In this document: one piece after another, positions 45,782 through 54,020 of the stretch
How positions within the stretch are numbered: the stretch's first letter is position 1
Layout: each line of letters opens with the position of its first letter
Assembly (NCBI RefSeq): GCF_003111645.1
Contig: NZ_CP022187.1
Location: 310,001-374,000 of the forward strand
DNA length: 64,000 nucleotides
Origin: Parazoarcus communis
GTDB lineage: Bacteria; Pseudomonadota; Gammaproteobacteria; Burkholderiales; Rhodocyclaceae
Reading direction: 5' to 3'
Program-made: the position numbers and the translations under genes
The notes under the pieces: model-generated
What the model saw: the letters and a program-made list of their open reading frames with translations, nothing else
Databases searched by the model: none
Told to the model about the DNA's origin: nothing

Positions 45782-47403
45782 TGTTCATGCCTCCTGCGAC
45801 GGGTGACGATGCGGATCAGGCCATGCAGCAGGCCTGCTCCGATGGAGCCGGCGATGAGCATGCCGCCCAGCATGTCGATCCATTTGTTGTGATCACGACC
45901 CGGAATGTAGATGTCCGTGATCTCGGCAAGGCGGCCGTCAGCGGAGCGGGTGTGGCATTCCTGGCACGGAACGGCTTTCTCCTTGGGCGCGACCATGTGG
46001 GTGATGAACCAGTTCATGCGGGTTTCGATGAAACCGAACTCGCCGCTGTAGGGAAGCTCCGCGTAATCCATGCCGGCCTTGATTGACTTGGCGTAATCGA
46101 AGTTGCCCCAGAAGGCAGTGTCGTCCTTGCCGTAGACATGATTGACGACCAGGGTCTTGTTGATCTTGTCGTAGGGCTGCTTGCCGTGCATGACCTTGAA
46201 CGGCCAGATGCGGGCATTGGGGTCCTTCGCCGAGCCCTCGACCGCGTTGAGCTCAAGGACTTTCGTGTCGTCGATCGTGTCGGTGATCGCGATCTGATGA
46301 ACCACGCCGTTGTACCACTTGTATACCGGGCGCACGTTCTCGCCGTACTCGAAGTCGCCTTTCTCGGCAGAGTAGATCAGGTGTCCATGGTCGTTCTTGA
46401 TGAACAACGGCTTGCCGTCTGGCCCCCGCTTGCCGGCAGTCGACCAGTCCCAGAGCATCTTGGTCCCCAGGCCACCACGTGCGAACTCTGGAATGTGGCA
46501 GGTCTGGCAGGCGAGTCTGTCGGCATGCCTGTTGATCCGGTCCTCCATGTGCGGCGTCACGCCATGGCAGGATTCGCATGTTGCGCGGTTGTGGTCGTCG
46601 ACGGGCAGATCGAGCCCGTGCGTATCCTTCGGGTTGGCCGCGTAACGACTGCCCGAGGGCTGGTGTGCATTGAAGGTGTGGCAGTCAGCACAGGTCATGC
46701 TGGCGCCATCGACCGCCATGTGCACATCGAGCTCGCGGCTTGGCTTGATCAGTGAGCTGTCCAGGTCCCCGTGTTTCACCGCGTCTCCGCCACCGCCGTT
46801 GAAGTGGCAGGCTCCGCAGTTTTCGCGCCCGGGCTGCCCGACATGCTGGGCGATCTTCGCCAGATCCGGTGGTTGCACGATATTGCCACTGCCCTTGGGC
46901 ATTTCGCGCGGTTCGTACAGCGGGTGCCCGGCGTCGGTGGCAATCTTCTTGTAGGTGCCCGTCGTATCGTGACAGGCGAGACAATCGACGTTCTCCTGAT
47001 TGGTGAAGTCGAAGTCCTTGTCCTCCCAGCCATAACCGGCGTGGCAGCTGGTACAGCGTGGCTCATTGGAGATCGGCGAACCGCAGAAATTGTTCGCGGC
47101 GAACTTCTTGCCGAGCTTCTTGCCGGTGGTCGGGCTCACCGCTTCCCAGGTCCAGTGAATGCTCTTCATCACCTGGTGCCCTGCCTTGTTGTGACAGCTG
47201 AGGCAGGCGCGGGTGACATCCGGGCCCGTCGCGAAAGGGCCCTTCAACGCTTCGAGCTGGCTATGGTCCGTGGTAACAGTCGAGGTCGAGGCGGACTTCG
47301 CTGGGTGCGCAAGCGGCGCTGTCGTCGCGAGTGCGGGTGTCGGGCCGTGGAGCAGGGTGACCAGCAGACCCGCTCCGAACAGTTTTTTCCAGTGGAAGTT
47401 CAC
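45778..47403 (-). CDS. Octaheme c-type cytochrome, tetrathionate reductase (OTR) family
   Basis: A 541-residue exported multiheme protein. A signal peptide (residues 1–26) is followed by eight CXXCH heme motifs: CLSCH, CTSCH, CLACH, CGACH, CADCH, CESCH, CQTCH and CQECH. A C-terminal membrane helix (MLGGMLIAGSIGAGLLHGLI) tethers it to the inner membrane. The pattern, with a lysine pair just after the third heme site where OTR has its active-site Lys ligand, matches the octaheme tetrathionate reductase family, which can also reduce nitrite and hydroxylamine. Start GTG 47403 follows AAAGGAG; the ATG at 47451 lies outside the leader. The physiological substrate is unknown. Confidence 0.88.
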   Translation of the reverse strand: MNFHWKKLFGAGLLVTLLHGPTPALATTAPLAHPAKSASTSTVTTDHSQLEALKGPFATGPDVTRACLSCHNKAGHQVMKSIHWTWEAVSPTTGKKLGKKFAANNFCGSPISNEPRCTSCHAGYGWEDKDFDFTNQENVDCLACHDTTGTYKKIATDAGHPLYEPREMPKGSGNIVQPPDLAKIAQHVGQPGRENCGACHFNGGGGDAVKHGDLDSSLIKPSRELDVHMAVDGASMTCADCHTFNAHQPSGSRYAANPKDTHGLDLPVDDHNRATCESCHGVTPHMEDRINRHADRLACQTCHIPEFARGGLGTKMLWDWSTAGKRGPDGKPLFIKNDHGHLIYSAEKGDFEYGENVRPVYKWYNGVVHQIAITDTIDDTKVLELNAVEGSAKDPNARIWPFKVMHGKQPYDKINKTLVVNHVYGKDDTAFWGNFDYAKSIKAGMDYAELPYSGEFGFIETRMNWFITHMVAPKEKAVPCQECHTRSADGRLAEITDIYIPGRDHNKWIDMLGGMLIAGSIGAGLLHGLIRIVTRRRRHEQ

Positions 47404-47638
47404 GATGTCTCCTTTGTTCCAGCGGCGTGTGCGCGTTGCGCATGTGCCCATCCCTCTACCGTCGTACAGAGGGTCCCGCGGGGGCGGTCAGCTCGCAGTG
47501 CCGGGCGGTCTGCAAAGCAGTAAATCGATCATTTCTGATTCATTGTTGAGCAGCAGGGCCTGAAACCGGAGGGCTGAGGCTTGCTGCAGTCTGAAAATGC
47601 TGGCGCTGTCGCACGATGCGGCAAGGCCAGCGCGGAAA

Positions 47639-47938
47639 TCAGCCGAGGGTGTACAGCCTTATGGCCGCCAGCGCGACGCCGCCCAGACACGCAAGCCCGG
47701 AAAACAGCCAGCGCCAGGCGAAAAAGCGCGGTCTGAAACCGACGCCCGTCACGAAACCGGCACTCATCGCCCAGAACAGCGCCATCGCGGCCCAATGGTC
47801 GGCTCCACCGCCGGGTGCGGCGAGCGCCCCCGGCCAGATGGTGATGCCGAGCATGATGGCGATGGCGGCGAGCAGCGGCAGCAACTGAATGCTGCTGCCG
47901 GGCTGGACAACCGCCGGGTCAGTTTGCCGGTCGGTCAT
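47639..47938 (-). CDS. ybgE: cyd operon membrane protein YbgE-like
   Basis: A 99-residue protein with three hydrophobic segments (IQLLPLLAAIAIMLGITI, MALFWAMSAGFVTGVGF and WLFSGLACLGGVALAAI). Its place at the end of the cytochrome bd operon, right after cydX, and the WPGAL-type motif (TIWPGALAAPGG) identify it as the YbgE-type accessory protein. Its function is not well defined. Its ATG overlaps the cydX stop by 20 bp. The 235 bp between its stop and the octaheme gene start hold no gene. Confidence 0.8.
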   Translation of the reverse strand: MTDRQTDPAVVQPGSSIQLLPLLAAIAIMLGITIWPGALAAPGGGADHWAAMALFWAMSAGFVTGVGFRPRFFAWRWLFSGLACLGGVALAAIRLYTLG

Positions 47939-48071
47939 TGTCGGCGCCCGTCGGGCGGGATCCGCCGCCCCGGGCCTCCTCGCGTGCGGCTTCGTTCTCG
48001 CCCCACATGGCGTTCAGAATTGCCAGCAGGACGGCAAAGCCAATGCCCAGTACCCATGCGAAATACCACAT
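47919..48071 (-). CDS. cydX: Cytochrome bd small subunit CydX
   Basis: A 50-residue membrane protein. The reverse strand reads MWYFAWVLGIGFAVLLAILN (one hydrophobic helix), then AMWGENEAAREEARGGGS and a polar tail ending RPAN. The MWYFAWVLG start and the MW-E motif are diagnostic of CydX, the stabilising third subunit of cytochrome bd oxidase. An AAAGGAG site lies just upstream. It follows cydB and overlaps the ybgE start. It is too short for most gene callers. Confidence 0.93.
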   Translation of the reverse strand: MWYFAWVLGIGFAVLLAILNAMWGENEAAREEARGGGSRPTGADNDRPAN

Positions 48072-48094
48072 CGTGTGCTCCTTTCTCTATTGGC

Positions 48095-49237
48095 TCAGTA
48101 GGCCGAGTGTTCGTTTTCGCGGATGTAGGCGGTCGTGACCTTGCCCGACATCACCTTGTAGGCCCAGCTCGTGTAGATGATGATCAGGGGCATGAAGATG
48201 ATCGTGGCCCAGAACATGATGCCCAGTGTGCGATGGCTGGAGACGCTGTCCCACACCGTCAGGCTGGCGGCCGGCATGGTCGAGGACGGCATCAGGAAGG
48301 GGAACATCGACACCCCGGCCGTACCGATCACGCCCACGATGGCGAACGACGATGCGACGAATGCGGTGAGCGTGCGGCCACGCGCCACCATCAGCATGCC
48401 AACGGCGGTGCCGAGGTAGGCGATTGCCGGCACGATCAGGGTCAGTGGCATGTCGCGGTAGTTCGCAAACCAGGCGCCGCTTTGCTGCACAACGGTCTTC
48501 GACATCGGGTTGGGCTGGGCTGCGGCATCAACGGCAGAGGTGATCACGTAGCCGAAGTTGCCTTGCGCCAGCCAGATGCCGGCACCAGTGAAGCCCACCA
48601 GCATCAGCGCACCGAATACCAGTGCGGCGGTGCGCGCCCGGTTCTGTATTTCACCCTCCGTACGGTGCGCCAGATAGATCGCGCCATGGAAGGTGATCAT
48701 CGCCGTGCTCACCACGCCGGCAAGCAGCGCAAACGGATTCAGCAGGCCCCAGAACGACCCGGTGTAGTACGACACCAAGTTGTTGTCGAAGTGGAAGGGC
48801 ACGCCTTGCAGCAGGTTGCCGAATGCGACGCCAAAGATCAGCGGCGGCACCGCACCGCCGACGAACAGGCCCCAGTCCCAGGTCGTCCGCCACGTGGCGT
48901 TGTGGATCTTGCTGCGGTAGTCGAAGCCGACGGGCCGGAAGAACAGGGCCCACAGCACGGCCAGCATGGCCCAGTAGAAGCCGGAGAAGGCGGTGGCATA
49001 CACCAGCGGCCAGGCGGCAAAGATGGCGCCGCCGCCGGTGATGAACCACACCTGGTTGCCATCCCAGTGCGGTCCTACAGTGTTGATCACGACTCGACGC
49101 TCTTCGTCGTTCTTGCCGACGAAGGGCAGCAGCGTGCCGACGCCCATGTCGTGACCGTCCATGATGGCAAAGCCCACGAGCAGTACGCCCACGAGAATCC
49201 ACCAGATGAGTTTCAGGGTCGGGTAATCGAAGATCAT
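48095..49237 (-). CDS. cydB: Cytochrome bd ubiquinol oxidase subunit II
   Basis: A 380-residue, multi-helix subunit of the high-affinity terminal oxidase. It begins MIFDYPTLKLIWWILVGVLLVGFAIMDGHDMGVG (in parts), with VGPHWDGNQVWFITGGGAIFAAWP (in parts) and DYRSKIHNATWRTTWDWGLF, all conserved in CydB. The length is normal. It lies 15 bp after cydA in the operon cydP–cydA–cydB–cydX–ybgE. Confidence 0.97.
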   Translation of the reverse strand: MIFDYPTLKLIWWILVGVLLVGFAIMDGHDMGVGTLLPFVGKNDEERRVVINTVGPHWDGNQVWFITGGGAIFAAWPLVYATAFSGFYWAMLAVLWALFFRPVGFDYRSKIHNATWRTTWDWGLFVGGAVPPLIFGVAFGNLLQGVPFHFDNNLVSYYTGSFWGLLNPFALLAGVVSTAMITFHGAIYLAHRTEGEIQNRARTAALVFGALMLVGFTGAGIWLAQGNFGYVITSAVDAAAQPNPMSKTVVQQSGAWFANYRDMPLTLIVPAIAYLGTAVGMLMVARGRTLTAFVASSFAIVGVIGTAGVSMFPFLMPSSTMPAASLTVWDSVSSHRTLGIMFWATIIFMPLIIIYTSWAYKVMSGKVTTAYIRENEHSAY

Positions 49238-49252
49238 GGTCTTGGCTCCTGA

Positions 49253-50821
49253 TCAGGCTTTGGCAGCAGCGTGGTGGGTTTCGTTGAGATAACGGCCAGT
49301 ACCGAGGCTGCCCGGCCCCTGGCGGGCAAAGCGAACCATCAGGTACATCTCGACCACGAGCAGCAGGGTGTAGAAGCCGATGAAACCGGCGAGCGAGCCA
49401 TACAGACTTTCCACGGTCAGCGTCGACACCGAAAGGTGGGTCGGCAGTACGCCGTAGATGGTCCAGGGCTGCCGGCCATACTCGGCGACAAACCAGCCCA
49501 TCTCACAGGCCAGCCAGGGAACGGGCAGGAACCACAGCGACCACTTCAGCAGCCAGGTGCGGGTGGCGAAATCGCCCTTGATCGAATACCACAGCGCAAG
49601 ACCGAACAGCGCGAGCATGGCAAAGCCCATCGCCACCATGATGCGGAAGGTCCAGAACAGCGGCGCGACGCGGGGCAGGGTGTCGCGGGTGGCGCGGTCG
49701 ATGATCTCCGGGGTGACATCATCCATCGACACGACGTACTTCTTGAGCAGCAGGCCGAAGCCGAGATCGGCTTTCACCTTGTCAAAGGCAGCACGGGTCG
49801 CGTCGTCGGCCGGCGCCTGACGCAGCTTCTCAAGCAGGCGAACAGCTTCGATGCCGGTGACGATGCGCTCGCGATTCTTGACCAGGATCTCCTTGATGCC
49901 GGGCAGTTCCTTGTCGAGCGAACGGGTGCCGATGATGCCCATCGCCCAGGGGATATGAATGGCAAAGTCGTTCTTCATCTCCTCCTGGTTGGGGATGGCG
50001 ATCACGTTGAAGCTGGCGGGCGCCGGTTCGGTTTCCCACATGGCTTCCATCGCGGCGAGCTTGGTCTGCTGGGCTTCGCCGAGTGCGTAGCCGGACTCGT
50101 CGCCGAGCACGATCACCGAGCACACCGACGCAAAGCCAAAAGCGGCCGCAATGCGGAAGCTGCGCTTGGCAAACTCGATATCACGCCCCTTCAGCAGGTA
50201 CCAGGCCGAGATCGACAGCACGAACATTGCGCCGGTGACATAGCCTGCCGACACCGTATGCACGAACTTGCCCTGTGCGACCGGATTGAACAGCACCGCC
50301 CAGAAGTCGGTGAGTTCCATGCGCATGGTTTCATAGCTGAACTCGGCCCCGACCGGGTTCTGCATCCAGCCGTTGGCGATCAGAATCCACAGGGCAGACA
50401 GGTTTGTCCCCACCGCCATCAGAATCGTCACCAGCAGATGCTGGCGGCGCGAGAGCCGGTCCCAGCCGAAGAAGAACAGACCGATCATGGTCGATTCGAG
50501 GAAGAAGGCCATCAGGCCCTCGATGGCAAGCGGGGCGCCGAAGATGTCGCCCACGTAGTGCGAGTAGTACGCCCAGTTGGTGCCGAACTGAAACTCGAGC
50601 GTAATGCCGGTGGTGACGCCAAGTGCAAAGTTGATGCCGAACAGCTTGCCCCAGAATTTGGTCATGTCCTTGTAGACGGTCTTGCCCGTCATTACATAGA
50701 CACTCTCCATGATGACCAGCATCCAGACCATGCCAAGCGTAAGCGGCACAAACAGGAAGTGGTACATCGCTGTTGCGGCAAACTGCAGCCGCGACAGGTC
50801 TACGAGTTGTTCACTGACCAT
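49253..50821 (-). CDS. cydA: Cytochrome bd ubiquinol oxidase subunit I
   Basis: A 522-residue subunit carrying hemes b558, b595 and d; it oxidises ubiquinol and reduces oxygen to water at low oxygen. It starts [30 protein letters not shown] (in parts) with the heme b595 His near residue 19. Conserved GWM-type segments and the long Q-loop follow ([20 protein letters not shown]). Length equals E. coli CydA. Three ATGs are possible; 50821 has a GGAG six bases upstream. It follows cydP with a 10-bp overlap. Confidence 0.97.
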   Translation of the reverse strand: MVSEQLVDLSRLQFAATAMYHFLFVPLTLGMVWMLVIMESVYVMTGKTVYKDMTKFWGKLFGINFALGVTTGITLEFQFGTNWAYYSHYVGDIFGAPLAIEGLMAFFLESTMIGLFFFGWDRLSRRQHLLVTILMAVGTNLSALWILIANGWMQNPVGAEFSYETMRMELTDFWAVLFNPVAQGKFVHTVSAGYVTGAMFVLSISAWYLLKGRDIEFAKRSFRIAAAFGFASVCSVIVLGDESGYALGEAQQTKLAAMEAMWETEPAPASFNVIAIPNQEEMKNDFAIHIPWAMGIIGTRSLDKELPGIKEILVKNRERIVTGIEAVRLLEKLRQAPADDATRAAFDKVKADLGFGLLLKKYVVSMDDVTPEIIDRATRDTLPRVAPLFWTFRIMVAMGFAMLALFGLALWYSIKGDFATRTWLLKWSLWFLPVPWLACEMGWFVAEYGRQPWTIYGVLPTHLSVSTLTVESLYGSLAGFIGFYTLLLVVEMYLMVRFARQGPGSLGTGRYLNETHHAAAKA

Positions 50822-51020
50822 CGTGTTCTCCATCAATCGAGATTTGTTGTTTTGCAGATGCTGACGGTGCAAACCTGGCTGCAACGCTGTCGGGCGCCAC
50901 GGGCACCTTCTCCTCGCGAACGAAAACCCACCACAGGGCGGTGATCAGAACAAGCTTGATCAGGACGACCAGGACGAGTTCACGAACGAGTTTGCGATCG
51001 GATGTGGCAGCTTGTGGCAT
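50811..51020 (-). CDS. cydP: Cytochrome oxidase small subunit CydP
   Basis: A 69-residue membrane protein. [20 protein letters not shown] leads into one helix ([20 protein letters not shown]) and a polar tail. This matches the CydP family found at the head of betaproteobacterial cyd operons. ATG 51020 follows AGGAAACTCC on the complementary strand; the longer frame to 51068 has no site. It overlaps cydA and leads the operon behind the FNR box. Confidence 0.85.
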   Translation of the reverse strand: MPQAATSDRKLVRELVLVVLIKLVLITALWWVFVREEKVPVAPDSVAARFAPSASAKQQISIDGEHDGQ

Positions 51021-51083
51021 AGGAAACTCCAGGTTTGCTTGAATCCTATCAAGATCCGTACCACACATAAAAGCAATAAAAAG

Positions 51084-51097
51084 TTGATTAAAATCAA
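51084..51097 (-). promoter_or_regulatory. Perfect FNR/ANR box upstream of the cyd operon
   Basis: TTGATTAAAATCAA matches the FNR consensus TTGAT-N4-ATCAA at every defined position. It is centred 70 bp upstream of the cydP start and 97 bp upstream of the divergent sigma-54 activator. It should activate cydPABX-ybgE under low oxygen. The region is AT-rich on both sides. Confidence 0.9.
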
Positions 51098-51138
51098 ATT
51101 GTTGGTTAAGTAATTGAATATTTTGATTGACCTGTTTG

Positions 51139-51151
51139 TGCCATAGTGGCA
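51139..51151. promoter_or_regulatory. TGCCA-TAG-TGGCA palindrome ahead of the sigma-54 activator gene
   Basis: A perfect 5-3-5 palindrome 35 bp before the activator's ATG. The same arms occur at 52575–52587 and, with a longer spacer, at 57259–57283 near sigma-54 promoters. It is probably the activator's own binding site used for autoregulation. Confidence 0.6.
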
Positions 51152-51186
51152 GATTGGTTGCGCCAACATGTCAAGAGTGACAGTCC

Positions 51187-52548
51187 ATGTCTGCCGACCC
51201 GCGACCACTGCCAGAACTCGTTTCATTCATAGAAACGCTGCCGGAACCCCACATCCTGTGCGACCGTGACTACCGGATCATCGCGGCCAATGCGGCGTAC
51301 CGAAGTTCGTGCGCCGACGGTCGCAGCGTGGTCGGTCGCACCTGCTACGACGTGTCGCATCACTACAGCGTCCCCTGCGACCGGGCAGGAGAGTCCTGTC
51401 CGCTGTCGCGAAGCCTGCAGTCCGGGCAGCGTGAGCGGGTGCTGCATCTGCATCACACACCGCGTGGCGAGGAGTACGTCAACATCGAGCTTTCGCCGGT
51501 CCGTGACGGCAGCGGGGAGATCGCCTGGTTCATCGAGAAGATGGAGCCGATGCCGGTTGCGCGCGGGGTGTCCGACAACCATGGCCTGATCGGCCGTGCG
51601 CCCGCCTTTCAGCGCATGCTGGAACTGGTGGTGCGGGTTGCGCCATCGGAGGCCAGCGTCCTGCTGCAGGGCGAGTCCGGCACCGGCAAGGAACTTGTCG
51701 CCAGTGCGGTGCATGAAGCCAGCCGGCGTGCGGATCGGCCCTTCGTGGTGGTGGATTGCTCCGGGCTCCCCGATACCCTGTTCGAGAGTGAAGTCTTCGG
51801 CCATGAGCGTGGCGCCTTCACCGGCGCGGTGGCGCGCAAGCCGGGGCTCGTCGAGGCCGCCAGCGGCGGCACGCTCTTCCTCGACGAGGTCGGCGACATT
51901 CCGCTGAGCATGCAGGTCAAGCTGCTGCGCCTGCTCGAAACCGGCACCTATCGTCGCGTCGGCTCAACCGAGTTGCGCCGCGCCGATATTCGTCTGGTGT
52001 CGGCGACCCACCGCCCCCTGCAGGAGATGATCGGCGACGGGTCGTTCCGGCAGGACCTGTACTTTCGCCTGAATACCTTTCCGATCATTGTTCCACCCTT
52101 GCGCGAGCGGCTTGAAGACTTGCCCCTGCTGGTCACTTCCTTGCTCGAACGTGTCGCGCCGAACCGCAAGCTTGAACTGTCCGCCGATGCCATGCAGGTA
52201 CTCGCGGCCTATCCGTTTCCGGGCAATGTGCGTGAGCTTCGCAATGTGCTGGAGCGTGCGAGCCTGATGTGTGACGGCGACATGATTCATCCTGAACATC
52301 TGGCTGAAGAGATCAGGCAGGGGGCTGCCGCCATGCCCCCACCGGGTCGGTCTGTGCATGAGAGCGCAGCGATTGCCTTGGGCGGGCATGCCGTGCCGGA
52401 TCTTGGCGAACTCGAACACCAGGTGCTGCGACAGGCGGTGATCAGCCATCGGGGGAGCCGGCGTGAGCTCGCTGCCAGACTGGGGTTGAGCGAACGCACG
52501 CTCTACCGGCGCCTGAAAGCGCTCGGGCTGGACAAGGCGCTGGACTGA
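51187..52548 (+). CDS. Sigma-54-dependent activator with cysteine-rich PAS sensor
   Basis: A 453-residue enhancer-binding protein. The N-terminal PAS domain (about residues 12–120) has five cysteines (25, 42, 53, 64, 71), three in a [20 protein letters not shown] stretch that could bind metal or sense redox state. The AAA+ domain has Walker A GESGTGKE (162–169), GAFTGA (209–214), the sigma-54 contact loop, Walker [10 protein letters not shown] and the arginine-finger region. A Fis-type helix-turn-helix ends it ([20 protein letters not shown]). It has no receiver domain, so the signal is sensed directly. It is divergent from the cyd operon and is the likely controller of the sigma-54 promoters downstream. 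Confidence 0.93.
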   Translation: MSADPRPLPELVSFIETLPEPHILCDRDYRIIAANAAYRSSCADGRSVVGRTCYDVSHHYSVPCDRAGESCPLSRSLQSGQRERVLHLHHTPRGEEYVNIELSPVRDGSGEIAWFIEKMEPMPVARGVSDNHGLIGRAPAFQRMLELVVRVAPSEASVLLQGESGTGKELVASAVHEASRRADRPFVVVDCSGLPDTLFESEVFGHERGAFTGAVARKPGLVEAASGGTLFLDEVGDIPLSMQVKLLRLLETGTYRRVGSTELRRADIRLVSATHRPLQEMIGDGSFRQDLYFRLNTFPIIVPPLRERLEDLPLLVTSLLERVAPNRKLELSADAMQVLAAYPFPGNVRELRNVLERASLMCDGDMIHPEHLAEEIRQGAAAMPPPGRSVHESAAIALGGHAVPDLGELEHQVLRQAVISHRGSRRELAARLGLSERTLYRRLKALGLDKALD

Positions 52549-52591
52549 CGGCTGCCAGATCGATTGGCAGGTACTGCCATCATGGCAGCCG
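52549..52591. promoter_or_regulatory. Enhancer cluster of TGCCA/TGGCA palindromes
   Basis: CGGCTGCCA at the left and TGGCAGCCG at the right bracket further sites: TGGCAG at 52565, CTGCCA at 52574 and the 5-3-5 palindrome TGCCA-TCA-TGGCA at 52575–52587. The cluster ends 60 bp before the sigma-54 promoter, the distance expected of an upstream activating sequence. Confidence 0.7.
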
Positions 52592-52650
52592 TGGCAGCGC
52601 GGTGGAATCGGGGCTGTTTTGCATCTATCTGAAAAATATAGGTTTCCTGT

Positions 52651-52668
52651 TTGGCACGCAGATTGCTA
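52651..52668 (+). promoter_or_regulatory. Sigma-54 promoter of the Rieske operon
   Basis: TTGGCACGCAGATTGCTA fits the -24/-12 consensus (TGGCACG-N4-TTGCW) at every key base, with GG at 52653–52654 and GC at 52665–52666, ten bases apart. Transcription should start near 52677, about 165 bp before the Rieske start. The leader has no other gene. Confidence 0.85.
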
Positions 52669-52842
52669 ATTCGAATGTGAAGCGAGGCTGTATCGCAATC
52701 GTCGTCCGGTCTTCACCTCTGAGACCCCCCAACCCCTTGGTGCTGCGATTGCGTATGACAAGTGCCTGAATGGCACGACATCCGGCCTCGCTTCCTTTTT
52801 TCGAACGCATTTCAATCGCAAGAACCGAACGAGGGAGCGTCC

Positions 52843-53433
52843 ATGTCTGACTGCCTTAAGGACCGTCGTAAACTGCTCATTGCCACAGGCGGAGCTGGTG
52901 CCGTTGCAGCCGCAGCGAGTGCCGTCCCCTTTGTGGCCAGCCTGACGCCGTCCCAGCGTGCGCGCGCCGCAGGTGCGCCTGTCGAGGCGGATGTCAGCAA
53001 ACTGGCCGCCGGCGAGATGATGACCGTCGAATGGCGCGGAAAGCCGGTGTGGATTCTCCGTCGCACGCCGGAAATGCTGGCTGCGCTGGAAGGGCATGAC
53101 CAGGATCTCGCCGATCCCGGCTCCAGTGAAAACCAGCAGCCGGCGTATGCGGCAAACCGGCACCGCTCGATCAACCCCGAGTTTCTGGTGGTTGTCGGCA
53201 TCTGTACCCACCTGGGCTGCTCGCCCTCCGAGAAGTTCGCGCCGGGTGCGGAAAGCGGTGTCCGGGCCGACTGGCCGGGCGGCTTTCTGTGCCCGTGTCA
53301 CGGTTCCACCTTCGATCTGGCCGGCCGTGTCTTCCTGAGCCAGCCGGCGCCGACCAATCTTGAAGTGCCCCCGTACATGTGGCTGTCCGATGCGGTTGTC
53401 CGCATCGGCGAGGACGAGAGCGGAACGGCCTGA
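52843..53433 (+). CDS. Rieske iron-sulfur protein (PetA-like), orphan
   Basis: A 196-residue protein that resembles the Rieske subunit of cytochrome bc1. A twin-arginine-type leader/anchor (DRRKLLIATGGAGAVAAAAS) precedes the Rieske domain with CTHLGC at 121–126 and CPCHGS at 150–155; ligands Cys121, His123, Cys150 and His153 and the disulfide pair Cys126–Cys152 are all present. No cytochrome b or c1 gene follows, so this is not the usual petABC operon. A sigma-54 promoter controls it and a NifX-like gene follows about 100 bp downstream. It may replace the normal Rieske protein under a special condition or serve another electron path. Confidence 0.9.
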   Translation: MSDCLKDRRKLLIATGGAGAVAAAASAVPFVASLTPSQRARAAGAPVEADVSKLAAGEMMTVEWRGKPVWILRRTPEMLAALEGHDQDLADPGSSENQQPAYAANRHRSINPEFLVVVGICTHLGCSPSEKFAPGAESGVRADWPGGFLCPCHGSTFDLAGRVFLSQPAPTNLEVPPYMWLSDAVVRIGEDESGTA

Positions 53434-53537
53434 TCGGTCAGGTCCGCACCCTTTCCCCGGCGCCGGCGTGTGGCGCAATCGGCAAGGCGGGAGCGACCGC
53501 CTCATGTTTGAGGCAATGCACAGCAGGAGTACCCATC

Positions 53538-53939
53538 ATGAGAGTTGCAGTCACAAGCCAGAACTTCAGCACCGTCACCGCCCATGCAGGCAAGGCGAGG
53601 CGCTTTCTGATCTACGACATCAGCAATCCGTGTTCGCCACGTGAAGTAGAGCGACTGGATCTGCCCAGGGAAATGTCATTCCACGAGTTTCACGGCGATC
53701 ACCATCCGATCGACGGTGTTGACGCACTGGTGACCGGCGGCGCGGGTGAGGGCTTTGTCGCGCGTCTGGGACAGCGTGGTATCGAGGTCGTGATGTGTGG
53801 CGAGACGGATCCGCTGCAGGCGGTAAAGGACTACATCCAGGGCACAGTCAAGCCTGTTACGCCCGGCGAACAAGAGCATGGCCACCATCACCACCATCAC
53901 CACCATCACCACCACAGCCACGGCAATCATCAGCACTGA
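53538..53939 (+). CDS. NifX/NifB-type cofactor-binding protein with a His11 tail
   Basis: A 133-residue protein of the dinitrogenase iron-molybdenum cofactor (NifX/NifB-C) family: MRVAVTSQNFSTVTAHAGKARRFLIYD, FHGDHHPIDGVDALVTGGAGEGFVARLGQRGIEVVM and TDPLQAVKDYIQGTV (in parts). Members bind Fe–S clusters or Mo/Fe cofactors; no nif genes are here. The C-terminus is an exceptional His-rich tail with eleven consecutive His (HG-H11-SHGNHQH), likely a metal store or sensor. An AGCAGGAG site precedes ATG 53538. It follows the Rieske gene under the same sigma-54 promoter and is closed by a hairpin. Confidence 0.82.
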   Translation: MRVAVTSQNFSTVTAHAGKARRFLIYDISNPCSPREVERLDLPREMSFHEFHGDHHPIDGVDALVTGGAGEGFVARLGQRGIEVVMCGETDPLQAVKDYIQGTVKPVTPGEQEHGHHHHHHHHHHHSHGNHQH

Positions 53940-53960
53940 TCCTGATTGAACACCGCGAAG

Positions 53961-53996
53961 AAATACGGCGGCCTGCACAGACAGGTCGCCGTATTT
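53961..53996. terminator. Terminator between the NifX-like and CcdA-type genes
   Basis: AAATACGGCG and CGCCGTATTT, extended inward by CCTG/CAGG around one mismatch, form a long stem ending in A/T tracts on both sides. It can serve both convergent operons. Confidence 0.75.
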
Positions 53997-54020
53997 ACTT
54001 GTGTGGCGGTGGCGTCGGGC

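Noticed and set aside
47597-49252. 551-residue open frame on the top strand
   Set aside because: Antisense of cydB, cydX and ybgE; no motif or ribosome site.
49271-50944. 557-residue open frame on the top strand
   Set aside because: Antisense of cydA; low-complexity composition and no domain.
53879-53936. CACCAT repeats that could be a simple-sequence repeat or a cloning His-tag
   Set aside because: The repeat is in frame at the end of a NifX-like domain, mixes CAC and CAT, is followed by further Ser/Asn/Gln/His codons and lies in a native operon, so it is a natural tail.
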